Positions 46,672-57,294 of a DNA stretch of 64,000 nucleotides are shown one piece after another. The position numbers and the translations under genes are program-made. The notes under the pieces are model-generated. The model worked only from the letters and a program-made list of their open reading frames with translations. It searched no databases and was not told the origin of the DNA. Every line of letters begins with the position of its first letter. The first letter of the stretch is position 1. Origin of the DNA: Gnetum montanum (Eukaryota > Streptophyta > Gnetopsida > Gnetales > Gnetaceae). The stretch is taken from assembly GCA_015680685.1 (NCBI GenBank), contig MNCI01035111.1, forward strand, positions 378,749 through 442,748. The letters run 5' to 3'.

Positions 46672-47650
46672 TGATATATCCGTTTTCTCTCAAGTGTGTT
46701 ATCATATCTACGATATCGTAACAACAATATTGTAGCTACAATATCATAGCTCATGCTACATCATCATTGATATTATGTCTCAAGAGCTATGTAGCCCTAT
46801 AAATACTGACACTTGGGTGCACAAGTAGCAACAATTTTTGCCAACCCTTACTAAAACTCTTGTAGCTTTATTTCATAGTCTTAACGACAAAGTGAATGAC
46901 CATAGTGTGGTGTTAAGTAGTTGAACAAAGTCTTTATTCAGTTGAATTGTACCTACATACTATTCATGATTAGCAATAAAGATCAAGACTATTTTGCATC
47001 ATTGTAGAATTTTGTTAGTGCTTTTCTTCTTTTGTTTACTTAGCATAATTTTCCTATTTTCTTAGCTTAATTGTTTACATGTCAAAGTACTTTACTTTTC
47101 ATGTTCATTAACTAAGTGGAATGAGTACATTTGGTTTCAAGCATTTAAGTGTAATTGTTTGGTAACCTAGTAGTGGTTTCACTTGATTCACTCAATAGTG
47201 ATTCTACTTGGTAATCCTAGTAAAAATTACATAAGCCCAAGACGTGACTAGCAAGTCAGGACTAGATACTCATCACTCTAGGATAGAATAGATTTTTATT
47301 TCTATATTACTTAGANGAAGACGTGACTAGCAAGTCAGGACTAGATACTCATCACTCTAGGATAGAATAGATTTTTATTTCTATATTACTTAGACTTAGA
47401 CTTTAATTCCACTTTCAATCATGTTTACCATTAGGAGTAATCTGAGCATTACAACATCATATATTGTATGCCTCACTAAGAGTCAAACCATGCATTCAAA
47501 TTTCACTAACTCAAAGTGAGAAGATAATGATTTTGAACTTAATATCAACTCCCAACATAATTACATTGTCTATCCATCGATTACGATCTAGTCACGCATG
47601 AACACTTGTGAATTGTATAGTAGAGTGTTGGGAAATGCCACCGCTCATCA
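46672..47650 (+). repeat. Element C 3' LTR
   Basis: It starts TGATATATCCG after a purine tract (ATGAGGGTA) and ends CTCATCA. U3 holds GATATC/AATATC cores and CCCTATAAATACTG near 46795. An assembly duplication of 77 bases (47239-47315 and 47318-47394, N at 47316) inflates its length. The minus-strand fragment F (49620-50012) is homologous. Confidence 0.8.
47239..47394. other. Assembly join: identical 77-base copies around one N
   Basis: Same pattern as at 5727, 14128, 30525 and 38588: an unmerged overlap with one N at 47316. Confidence 0.85.
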
Positions 47651-47689
47651 AAAATCTGTGATGAAATTCAATAGATCAACACTACTTTA

Positions 47690-49128
47690 TATAATGATTC
47701 CTTTAATATTAATCTTAAAAAAAACTTAGTTATGTTCACTTAGTCAAACAAAAATGGAATATGCATAATGCTAAGTGTGCTCTCATCAAGAGTCATCTCA
47801 ATTGGTTGAAAGTAGGGGAAAAACCATGTAAATAATTTTTAAAATTCTTAAAAGATAGAGGTAATTTGCCTATTATTGACTTCATGGAAGTTAATGATCA
47901 AATTACTTCTGATCTTCTTATTATCAATGATTTTTTAAAGATATTTTCAACATGCATTTTCCTCAAAGGATTTTGATCATGGGGATTTTCCCTCTAATTG
48001 TGACCATTTAGCTAATATTTTTCATGATAGTTACAACCATCTTCTTGAACAAGATATCTCTTTTATTGAAATTAAAGATGCAGTGTTTAGCTTGGCCAAT
48101 GATAAAGCTCTAGGTTTTACTAGAATTCCCATTGATTCTTTTAAAATTCAAAGGGATGTTACTACTATGGACCTTTATTATATTCTTTTTATAAGCCATT
48201 GAACAATGTTCTATTGATCAAGAGTTGAATAGAGGGGTCATCAAACTTATTCCTATGGATGGAAATTTTTTCACACTAGTAATTAACACCTTATTACTCT
48301 TATAAATTTTGTTTATAAAATTTTGGCTAAATGTCTTACTAGAATATTAACACCAATCATTCCTCAATTAATTACTCTAATGCAAAGTAGCTTTGTCAAA
48401 GGTAGATATATTCTGGATAATGTTGCTGCAACTTGTGAGGGTATGTAGTGGGTTGAGAATTCCAATCAAGACATTGCTTCCTTGAAACTTGCTTATACTA
48501 AAGCATATGATAGAATTGAAGGGTAGTTTATTATTTCTTATCTTCACAAATATGGTTTTAATGAAAAATTTATTGGGATGATGGAGACTCTTTTTAGAGA
48601 TGCTAATGCACTTGTAGCTACACATGTTGGTAGAGTTTCAAGCTTGAACACTCAGTTAGGCATGGTTGCCCTCTTTCGCATCTTTTCATCCTTGCTATAG
48701 ATATTTTATATCACACTATACAAAACGATCATGAACACAATTTTCTATAAGTCATCTATATTAAAAATAATGTTCCTACTTTATTAAATATGCATTTTGT
48801 AGATGAATCCTTTTTTATGATAAAAAATAACAAAGTTCTTGCAGATTGTTTGTTTTATCATATTGATCAATATTGTAGACTTTCAAGCTCTCAAATTAAT
48901 TAGTTCAAATATTCCATCTTTTGTAATACAGGGATTCAAGAATCTCCTTTGTCTAAATCTTGGAGTTTCTTAGAATAGTCAAATGTTTTTAAATTTTTAG
49001 GCATTTCCTTTTCTATTGGTGAATCTTTAAAATGTTTAAAGGATGTTAAAGTGAAGAAAATTAAACAAAAATTTATTAAGTGGAAGGAGGAGAAGGTTTC
49101 TATGGCTAGTAATTTTATTGTTTGTAAG
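47690..49128 (+). mobile_element. Second L1-type LINE, reverse-transcriptase fragment
   Basis: The degraded RT frame shows ISFIEIKDAVFSLANDKALG near 48060, LINFVYKILAKCLTRIL near 48300, SSFVKGRYILDNV near 48390, LKLAYTKAYDRIEG near 48485, FVDESFFM near 48800 (for FADD) and YCRLSSSQIN near 48875. It belongs to the same broad class as the LINE at 893-6110 but is a different, AT-richer copy. It has no endonuclease part, and its 3' side is cut by LTR E at 49129. Confidence 0.8.
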
Positions 49129-49584
49129 TAATGGGACACGATATTGCATGGGCCACAATATCACGTTGGGTCGTGATATCACGTACACGATATCGCAGCC
49201 GTTGCGATATCGCATCCCTCGTGATATCGCGTACGCGATATTCCGTCATCCCCTGCGATATCGCGTACGTGATATCGCGGTGTGCCATAAAGTCTATAAA
49301 TAAGAGGCGGCATTCCCTTGTTTGTCATCCTAGGCTTAGACCGTAGTAAAACTCTGGCAGTTTTCCCTTTCCAGAGATAGAATATTTTCCATGTGCCTGC
49401 AGTAGGAACTCCAAAGTGAACGAATCTTTATTCGAGCAAATATTGTACTTGAACACATGTTTGTGTACGAAAATAAAGATGAACTTCTTGGATAAACCTT
49501 TCAGTGCATGGAATAGGCTAATTAGNTGCATGTGTAATGCTCGTATTCGTATGGTTGAGTGTTGGGATACCTCGCCACTCATCA
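49129..49584 (+). repeat. LTR E (B-type), incomplete at an assembly N
   Basis: It begins near TAATGGGACACGATATTGC and carries at least six exact GATATC cores in CG-rich palindromes (49133-49285), then CTATAAATAAG near 49292. N at 49526 joins a mid-LTR point to a near-terminal point, so about 350-400 bases are missing compared with B. It ends CTCATCA. It retains many CpG sites, unlike the other LTRs. Confidence 0.8.
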
Positions 49585-49585
49585 T

Positions 49586-49603
49586 TGGCACCATTTCCAG
49601 GGA
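49586..49603 (+). promoter_or_regulatory. Primer binding site, tRNA-Asp type (element E)
   Basis: TGGCACCATTTCCAGGGA follows LTR E by one base, so E was a 5' LTR. Only about 20 bases of internal sequence remain before fragment F. Confidence 0.75.
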
Positions 49604-49619
49604 CTAAGTGCCCATATTA

Positions 49620-50012
49620 ATAAACATTAGAATAGTAAATGATTTAGAAAATTGTAAACAACATAAAAGTAAATGGCAGATGAATGTAAATCTATTCTAT
49701 GTAAAATGTTGCAATAATGAAGAACAATCTCAAACTTTATTACTAGTTATGAATTGTGTGAAGAACAATCCACTTAAATAAAGAGGCCATTCAACTATAA
49801 TTCACCACACTAAGAACATTCACAACTAAGCTAAGTTAAAGAAAACAAATTGTAAAAATTTCATTAAGGGTTAGCAAAAAAACATCTCCTTTAACACAAC
49901 AGTGGATTTGTATTTATAGGCATGACCATGGCCCACTACATTGTATTGAATAATATCATAGATACAATATTGTAATTATTGACATCAAATGTTTTATCAA
50001 TAAGGGTCATCA
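49620..50012 (-). repeat. LTR fragment F (element C subfamily)
   Basis: On the minus strand it starts TGATGACCC at 50012, has CCTATAAATACAAATCC near 49915 and a block matching the C LTR at 46790-46990. The terminal part is missing where it meets E. The left limit is approximate. Confidence 0.7.
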
Positions 50013-52423
50013 CCCAAAAGCTCAATGCTCATCCCACCAAGGCAAAGTTCTATCAATGGACAAACAAAGCCTAACCTCTTTAAATTGGCTACACCAAAGC
50101 TTAAATGTAGATCTTATAACCAAGTTGACCATAAAAGTAATAACATCAATAACTTTTCATAGGATCATCACCCAAAGCCTCAATGCTCATTCCACCAGAC
50201 AAGGTCCAACAAAACTCAATTGATATACAAAAGAAATTTTTTTTAAAGTAAATATTATAATTAGAACATAAAACCTAGCTCATCCTTCACTAACTAGGTA
50301 ACTCATTACAATGCAACCATCCCACACCCTTCATAAAGCTCTTACCTTAATTATGTATAAATTGAAATGATCCAAATGGAATTATTTACTTAGGTATACA
50401 TATTTTTTCTTCTTACCCAGTATATGAGCATAAAGCTTTTGGAACATAGTAAATAAATGCACTCTTCTACAATATTTCTCTTCAATTTTGTATTTCATAT
50501 TCAATGTTACTTGCATTGCTTCATTGAACAAGCTCAACATCTTATGGTGCTCAAATGCAATAAATTTCAAATGAGCTCATCTTCATACAATAACATGAAA
50601 TCTCATCTTAAGGTGTTAGGTCATCAATTAAAAATTTATTCTTACATATTATCAACATCTTTACATTGAACCATGGCATAACATAAAGAGTATTTGTTTC
50701 TTAATTTTCTATATTTTTCTTCTTGATTTTCTACATCATCATATTAATTCCCTCATATCGATTTGATTTCATTCAAAAACCTAAAGAATCTATTGATCAC
50801 ATATTACCCTTAGAATAATTTTCTGAATTCCTTCCACTTCTTAATTTTTTTTTTGCAACTAAAATTTTATTTCGTTAAAAAACCCCTTTAAATGCAAGAT
50901 GTTTTTATAAAAATACAAAACTAGTAACTATTAAAATCCAAGTAAAGATATTAAAATTTTGTAATCCAATACTAATCCATCTAATTTCATTGATTCCACC
51001 TAGCTACTTAGCTAGTCATGCCTTTGGAAAGGACACCTACCAATACAAGGAAGTTCACATAACTCTCAACCAAACAATAGGAAAAGCTACAAATAACAAG
51101 TTTTGAGTGTCCCACTATCACCTAGGATAGATAACTCCTCACATGGAAATCAAGGTTTTAACACCCCCAACTCCTACCCCACATGGACAGTGCAAAACCA
51201 GAATAAAACACATTTTAACGACAAATGAAAAGAGTTTCAACCCACATGTGAAGTATGCTTACACAAATACACATGTTAAAATCACATGCACACACGAATT
51301 CACAATGCTAGTGTTTGCATAATAACACTATAGAAGGGCAACAACTTAAAGGTGTTAAAGACCCTTCTAAATTTGTTAAAACATCAATTTTATACTTGAG
51401 AAGTAGTTCAACCTTTGTTGTCCTCTCATGCATATGTTTAGGTTGAAGATTTAAGTCACTATAACATCTACAAAAATTCTAACAATTTGCTATTATCGTG
51501 CGTTGTAAGTGCTTGTTTTCATCGCATGTTGTACTTGTACCCTTTTTTTGGGTGGATATTTTCTCTATGTGAACCTTGCCTAGTAAGTAAAAAGAAATGA
51601 TAACCAAATAAAGTCTATCAACTAAATCGTAAAGGTCCAAAAGAAATGCAAGATATGAAAAAATATAATCCAAATCTTTCAAACATTGATAAATATTAAT
51701 AGGATCTTTAACCAAAGAGCCAAAATTTCCTTTGAAACCAATCCTATGAAATGTTAAATAATAATCTACCATTAGTAGCAACTTATAGTTTTCAAGGAGA
51801 GAGATCATTAACAAAACAACACAAAATATTTAGACAATGGACCTTGATCACTATTTTATTATCACATACTCACCATTAATACATGGAAACCTTCCAAGCC
51901 CCAAGCCCCAATCATCAAGTTCAATCAATCCCCATAGTCCATTTGTAGTTTTTAAAAGCATACATTACTATCTCCTAATCAACATTGATAAAATGAATGT
52001 ATAATCGATTTAAAAATCTACATGCAATAATAAACTGGCTAAAAGAGTGTCTCCTAGAAGTTCAATGTTCATCCAAAAAAGGATGCACAAGAAGCTAATG
52101 TTCAAACCCATCTTAAGAAATATGCACCTTCCCATCACACTTATCTATCACTTCAATAATAAATTGTGTTAAGTTTTAAAATCTTAGTAATGCCTTTTCC
52201 ATTACTCTTGGAATAATAAATTGTATAGTGAGCTTAAAAACCTTAGCAATGCCTATTCTTTTACTTTAGAAAAGTGTTTTCAATAATTAGTTTGTTTTTC
52301 CCATCAAGATATCAAGCATAGACTAAATAATTTATAAGAGCTCCACCACTCAGCTACATTCCAATGTTGAACAATGCCAATCAAAATATTACTAGATAAG
52401 CAATAATTCTCTTGTAGAAAAAT

Positions 52424-52539
52424 TTTTGATTTCTTAAAATTAAGTAAAAAAAAAAACCACTTTCAAATGATTCCAACATAGTTTTGATTTCTTAAAATTA
52501 AGTAAAATAAAATAACCACTTTCAAATGATTTCAACATA
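52424..52539. repeat. 58-base tandem duplication
   Basis: Units 52424-52481 and 52482-52539 both run TTTTGATTTCTTAAAATTAA... to ...CCAACATA/TCAACATA, differing mainly in the A-rich run. No N lies between them, so this one may be real. Confidence 0.75.
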
Positions 52540-52671
52540 CCTAATGTCATAACGATTATCCTTATTTTCACTTGATTATTTGCTACTTTAGAGATGAACT
52601 TGTATTACCAACCATTTTTCAACTGCAAAGGCATAGATACCTGGCATGGTGAAGTATTTAAAATTACTATA

Positions 52672-52712
52672 GTGTAGTAGCCAAACATTCCATTCTTGAC
52701 TTATTATTGCTT
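52672..52712. repeat. Paralogous empty site of chromovirus G
   Basis: GTAGTAGCCAAACATTCCAT continues to CTTATTA here without interruption. The same bases are split by element G at 55128-55140 and 61484-61510. Confidence 0.75.
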
Positions 52713-53513
52713 ACATCAAAACCATTGTGGCTGGTAACAAACTAGAAATGTGTCCTCTAAAAGTATAAACTCATTCAAATCCAATTCCAAATGAAACATT
52801 AGTTCAATGGAAATTTGTTAAAACAACATTAGACAAAATCAGATATTTTTTATAGAAAGTACAATGGATATTCCTTGTAACATTTTTCAAGTCCTCATAT
52901 CTACTTTAATCATGCATCTAGAGCATTTGTTGCACTGGAAACAACAAGCAGGTTAGCTTAAGTCATCCTAGTAACTTCTTTCATTTTCTTTCATGCTCCC
53001 ACATAGATCAATATATACACACTTCAATTTAACCATTTCCCCTTCTGTAAACACAAGACAATTTTACTTTTGCCATGCTTTTCAATTTTGTACACCTTGC
53101 AAGTACATAATGCCATACATATAGACCTATATTAGTCTTTTTTGCTCTTTGCAACATCTTATTCTATTCATGGTGGAAATTGCACGAAGAGATGGCTACC
53201 ATATCAAGTGATGAAGTGAATGGGGAAATTGTTCATAAAATAAATACTTTAAAGAGTTCCACAGTTTCACATCAACATTCAACTATCAATTTGTAACATA
53301 TTTACTAATAACTTTATTTTGTCCAGACTTTACTGATTGAATAGTATCAAAATGGAATGCAGGAGGATAACAGCAATAGAAAGCTATACCAAACTAGAAG
53401 GGACAACAAAACAAACACTGAACGATGTTCTCTCTTCTATGGCAAATCAATGGATTTTCCACAAAGCTATAATCTATACACATGATATATCATATATTTT
53501 AGATTTGCATTCA

Positions 53514-53735
53514 ACCCACAAAACCTTTAGACCTTTAGAGATTGTTATAGTTGACTACTTGCAATGAAGATCGAACACATGGCTAAGGAACATGAAATGC
53601 AAAAGCAAACTAGACTGTAAACAAGGGTTTCTAAAAAGAAACATTGATAAAAGAAAACTCTGTCCTTTCCAAACTCAGAATGCTAAAATTAAAAAACTTC
53701 ATTTCAGTGGAGCTATTTGACTACAGCTGTATGAT
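53514..53735. repeat. Segmental duplication copy 2 (partner 1-222)
   Basis: Gap-free match to 1-222 with 13 differences. On the minus strand it keeps the final codons and stop of the RS reading frame (TAVVK then TAG) but nothing of the RS repeat itself. Confidence 0.9.
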
Positions 53736-55135
53736 CATTTTTGCATGTCAACATTAGATGGGGAAAAAGTGTTAACCTATGGATTTTTCCATGCATCAAT
53801 AAAAGCTTCTTGACTCACACTAATACAACACTAATCATTGGAGAGTTCATTTAGATTTCATAACCTATAATTTTCAATCTAATTCTAAAATTTTGCTATT
53901 GTAGACAGTTTAAATGAATTTACAGGAAGTCACCTAGAGGAAATCCGAAACTTGTCTCATCAAAATTCAAAACTAGAAGTTTAAAAAATGACCTAAAAAT
54001 TACAAAGAAAATTTTGGCTCTACTAATCCTAATTTTATCATCCTATCATTGAAATGAATGATATCTAATTCCCTTTCTCTACTTTCTCAATTTCTATGGA
54101 GCTTGACAGAAATTACATTACGATTAAAAGGACATCTAAGCATTCATTGTATATGACAGCTAGAACATTATACTGTTGTGGATGCAACTGCCTGATAATA
54201 AGCAAAAAGAAAAAGAAAAAGAATTGAAAACCAATCAAATTAACCTTTTGCAATGATTTCTTCATAGTGGAATGCAAAATGTTTCGCAACTATCCTTCAA
54301 AATTGTATGGAAAGCTGTTACTATCTCCAATGCTGTAGAGTTACAAGAATTATGCTTTGATTTCACAGAACTGCAAATTTTCCACATAAATTACCAAGAA
54401 AGAATCACTTTCCTTTGAAACAACATAAACTAAATTTCAAACAAAGTAACCAACTCCCTTATCCTTACCTTAGATTGTTTCGCAGATAACCAGACCCTGG
54501 GAGCTCAGGTTGAACATCCATACACATAGAAATCATTCCCAAACCCCAATTCGGGATAAGAAATCATCTCAGGCCAACTTAGAAAACAAAACTAACATCA
54601 CCAATTCAAGTAAAACTAAAAGCAGAACAAAAACACATAGCTGAAACAAGCTCAAAACAACAGGATCATTCAGTAAAATTTTTCCTCGCCTGGTCAGTCG
54701 AAACCCTAACCCTGGCTTTTTGTTGCGCTTGACAGGTAGAGGCTGATTAAATCCTCCAAGGTCCTTGTCTTGCTCCTGGTCTCTACATATCTCCATTGTC
54801 ACAGGAGCGAGGGCTCTTACAGGGCTCTGAAAGCCCCAACTCTTCAAACTCTAGAGCGAGCTTCTGCCATTCAACTGCGGTTGCTGCTGAAGCCACTTTA
54901 CCAGAGCCATGAAAATTATATCATAAGCTTTATTGTGAGGTTTATTCTTCTTTTCTGCTAACCAGTGGAAAGTGCTCAAAAGACAAGGCTTGATGACCTT
55001 GCCCCCAAATGTTCACGAAGGTGCTAGAGAATGTTAAATTTATTTGTCACACACAAAATAAGTTTTTGTTTTATTCTTTTTTCTTTTCCTAGTTTGGAAA
55101 CTTAAAAAGCATGCCTCCACATAAAAAAAGTAGTA
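53736..55135 (-). other. Possible degenerate host-gene region
   Basis: Around 54810-54905 (minus strand) a GC-richer stretch reads KVASAATAVEWQKLALEFEE then LGLSEP, followed by TGTAAGAG, which could be a splice donor. I do not recognise the peptide. A frame at 54847-54569 ends in a hydrophobic Leu/Val run and is probably chance. The rest is AT-rich without signal. Confidence 0.2.
54595..54672. repeat. Fragment duplicated at 39152-39230
   Basis: Same orientation with a few substitutions. Here it is embedded in continuous host-like sequence, so this may be the source locus of the copy beside element C. Confidence 0.8.
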
Positions 55136-55140
55136 GCCAA

Positions 55141-55713
55141 TGTGAGAGAGGTAGTAGGGTTGGTGGAGGGTTGGTGGTGGCTTGCTACCTCCCCCACGGT
55201 TCAGGGGTCGTGGGGGCACAAGGGGTCCTCCACTCGTGTCTTAGGAATCATACTGGCATGGTAGTTCCATGCATTAGTAAGAGGAGGCTACGACTTACCT
55301 CATTACCCCACTCGGTAGGACCTTGCCTGGGAGGGTTGCGTAGTTCAACTCTACGTTGGGGTGTTTTTACCGAGTGTATCATGGGATGTGCTATGGGATG
55401 TTGCATGCGCTCCTTGGAGCGTGACACCAACTATTAGCACACGGTGATGAATCTAGAGGGTTTAGCTAGTAGTTCCCATGGTGTCCACCTGAGTGGAGCA
55501 AGGGAGTGTTATCTAGTTTGTTAGCATATCGCAAATATTTTTTTATGAAACACCGCTTAGGAGACATGCTAACACTAACACATTGTTTGTTGGCATGTGT
55601 TTCAGGATTGTTGATTGCTGAGGCGTATTCCTCTTGAGTTTTGTCCCGATTGAAAATCTGCTTGGGAAACTCTTGGGGTGTTGAACAACGTCCTCAGGGA
55701 CAACGTTGTTATA
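55141..55713 (+). repeat. Chromovirus G 5' LTR
   Basis: It begins TGTGAGAGAGG and ends GTTGTTATA. It has a tandem GGTTGGTGGAGGGTTGGTGG stretch near its start that the 3' LTR lacks. Confidence 0.95.
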
Positions 55714-55715
55714 GA

Positions 55716-55728
55716 TGGTATCAGAGCC
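55716..55728 (+). promoter_or_regulatory. Primer binding site, tRNA-Met type (element G)
   Basis: TGGTATCAGAGCC is the standard complement of the initiator tRNA-Met 3' end, two bases after the LTR. Confidence 0.95.
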
Positions 55729-55867
55729 TCACAGTTTTAGTTATTGGTAAAAGTTTCTCACTAAGTGGGTGCGAGGGTTTGTGGTTTGTAAGGTTTCCAT
55801 TTTCAACTTCTGCTAACCACTCTCCCTTTGAGGGTGGCCTTGTGCTAAAGCTCTCTCTTTGGCAAAC

Positions 55868-57160
55868 ATGGAGCCTAGTGGATCAAGTGACATGGCTGAT
55901 GTTCAAAAAAATCCAGAAATTAAGGCCGAGATAGAACTTGGTCAAGATGAGACTAAGTTTCAAATGTTATGGGATCATGTTAAGGCAATTGATGAGGCCT
56001 TAGCCTACCCTGGTCCAGAAAATGTGGATGTGATACATCACATTCTTAAAGATGTTGACTTGCCACAAGAAAAGATGGATCTTCACTCCAAGGACAAGGT
56101 GAAATTGGTAGAGGCTAAGGTTTCAATCTTGGAAGGTCATCTGGATCGCATGATCAACCTCTACAAGGATCTATTTGGATCCTTGGAAGAGGCACAAACA
56201 AAAGCATCCTTGGTTGAGGACCTAGTTGGTCGAGTGAAAGTTCTGGAGGATGCCCTTGTCGGGGTAAATAAAAAATTTTCTAATTTGTAAATTGAAAACA
56301 CCATCCTGAAATCCTCCTTAGTAGGATGCTTGACCGATGAGCTAGTAGCAACAGCTCATATCAAAGCTAGGGAACCGAGTTCTTATGATGGTGAGAGAAA
56401 TGATGCTAAAATCGATGCCTTCCTCCATGATGTGGAGATGTACCTAAATACTATGGGTGTTCCTGCAACCCAAAAGTTCTTCACAACATCACAATTTTTC
56501 ATAGGGGGTGCTAAGCTATGGTGGCTTAGTCTCCTTCGTGCCCAAGAAAAGGGCACCATGATAGAAAAGATCGAGACATGGGACAGCTTTAAGGCTGCAT
56601 TGATCAAACAGTTCTTTCCTAGGAACTTTGAATGGGTTGCTAGAACCAAGCTAGAGACCCTAAAACATTCAGGAAAGTTTAAAGATTATATTAATAGCTT
56701 CCAAGAACTCATGTTGCTAATTCTCAATAAGGGAGATCAGGATCGATTCTTCAAGTTCGTAAATGGGCTACAACCATGGGCGTAGATGGAGTTGCGTCGA
56801 AGAGACATTAACTCCCTCATGGAAGCTATTATGACTATTGGCACCTTTCTAGACTTCAAGGAAAAGAAGCCAAATAAGGGCAATCCTGGGAAGGGTAAGC
56901 ATGCCGCGCCCTCCCACTCTCAGAGAATAGATACAGGATCCATCAAAGGTGTAAATACCTTTAGATCAGTTCAGCAAGGCAGTCGCCCGATAGGTGGTCC
57001 TCTAGGGAACCAAGGCTCTCAATAAAAATGTAAGGATACAGGGAGCAAGTGGCAACCTGGGGCCAAGAAGAAGTAATTTTTGGGAGGTGCCTTTAAGGGG
57101 CCAATTCAATGCTTCTTGTGTCATGGAAATCACTTCACAAGGCCGTCATTTTGGGGCAAG
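55868..57160 (+). pseudogene. Chromovirus G gag
   Basis: The ATG at 55868 begins MEPSGSSDMADVQKN. An acidic helical region (residues ~20-140) ends at a TAA at 56288, and the same frame continues into the gag core: DAFLHDVEMYLNTMGVP near 56415, GGAKLWWLSLL near 56505, WDSFKAALIKQFFPRNFE near 56580, and LMLLILNKGDQDRFFKFVNG near 56710. A TAG at 56783 precedes a basic linker. The knuckle CFLCHGNHF near 57112 lacks its last Cys (Phe instead). Three or more stops make it non-functional. Confidence 0.85.
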
Positions 57161-57294
57161 AATTTTTATGCAAGGCCAAAGTTTTTACAACTTCACATTT
57201 GGACCTAATTTTTATTTCACATGAAAGCTCCCCATGCCTCATTCAAACTCATGGATCATAGATGGGAAAGGATAAGGGTGCTAGCCCCTAGATT

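Larger units (their letters stand above)
39231..47650 (+). mobile_element. Element C: 5'-truncated Athila-like element with pol, env-like ORF and 3' LTR
   Basis: The element starts abruptly in the linker before RT (LEPLELETLP near 39243, matching D's EPLELKPLP), so its 5' LTR, gag and protease are missing. RT, RNase H and integrase follow, then the conserved purine motif, a U3-like module, the env-like ORF, a purine tract and the LTR (46672-47650). Its LTR is a different subfamily from A, B and D but is homologous to fragment F. The left edge abuts a fragment that is repeated at 54.6 kb. All frames are broken. Confidence 0.8.
50013..53513. other. Long AT-rich region, no gene seen
   Basis: No frame resembles a known family on either strand. 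Two similar blocks (GGGTCATCACCC-AAAGCTCAATGCTCAT type) at 50004-50050 and 50163-50205 look like repeated LTR-edge remnants. A 58-base tandem duplication and a chromovirus empty-site paralog lie within it and are listed separately. Confidence 0.4.

Noticed and set aside
49133-49285. CRISPR-like array
   Set aside because: The GATATC cores are short palindromes with irregular spacing inside an LTR, with no equal repeat and spacer lengths, in plant DNA.
52424-52539. Assembly duplication
   Set aside because: Unlike the artefacts, no N separates the units and the copies differ, so I kept it as a real tandem duplication.
54569-54847. 92-codon minus-strand frame with a hydrophobic C-terminus
   Set aside because: No family resemblance; it overlaps the fragment duplicated at 39.2 kb, and its Leu/Val run comes from low-complexity sequence.
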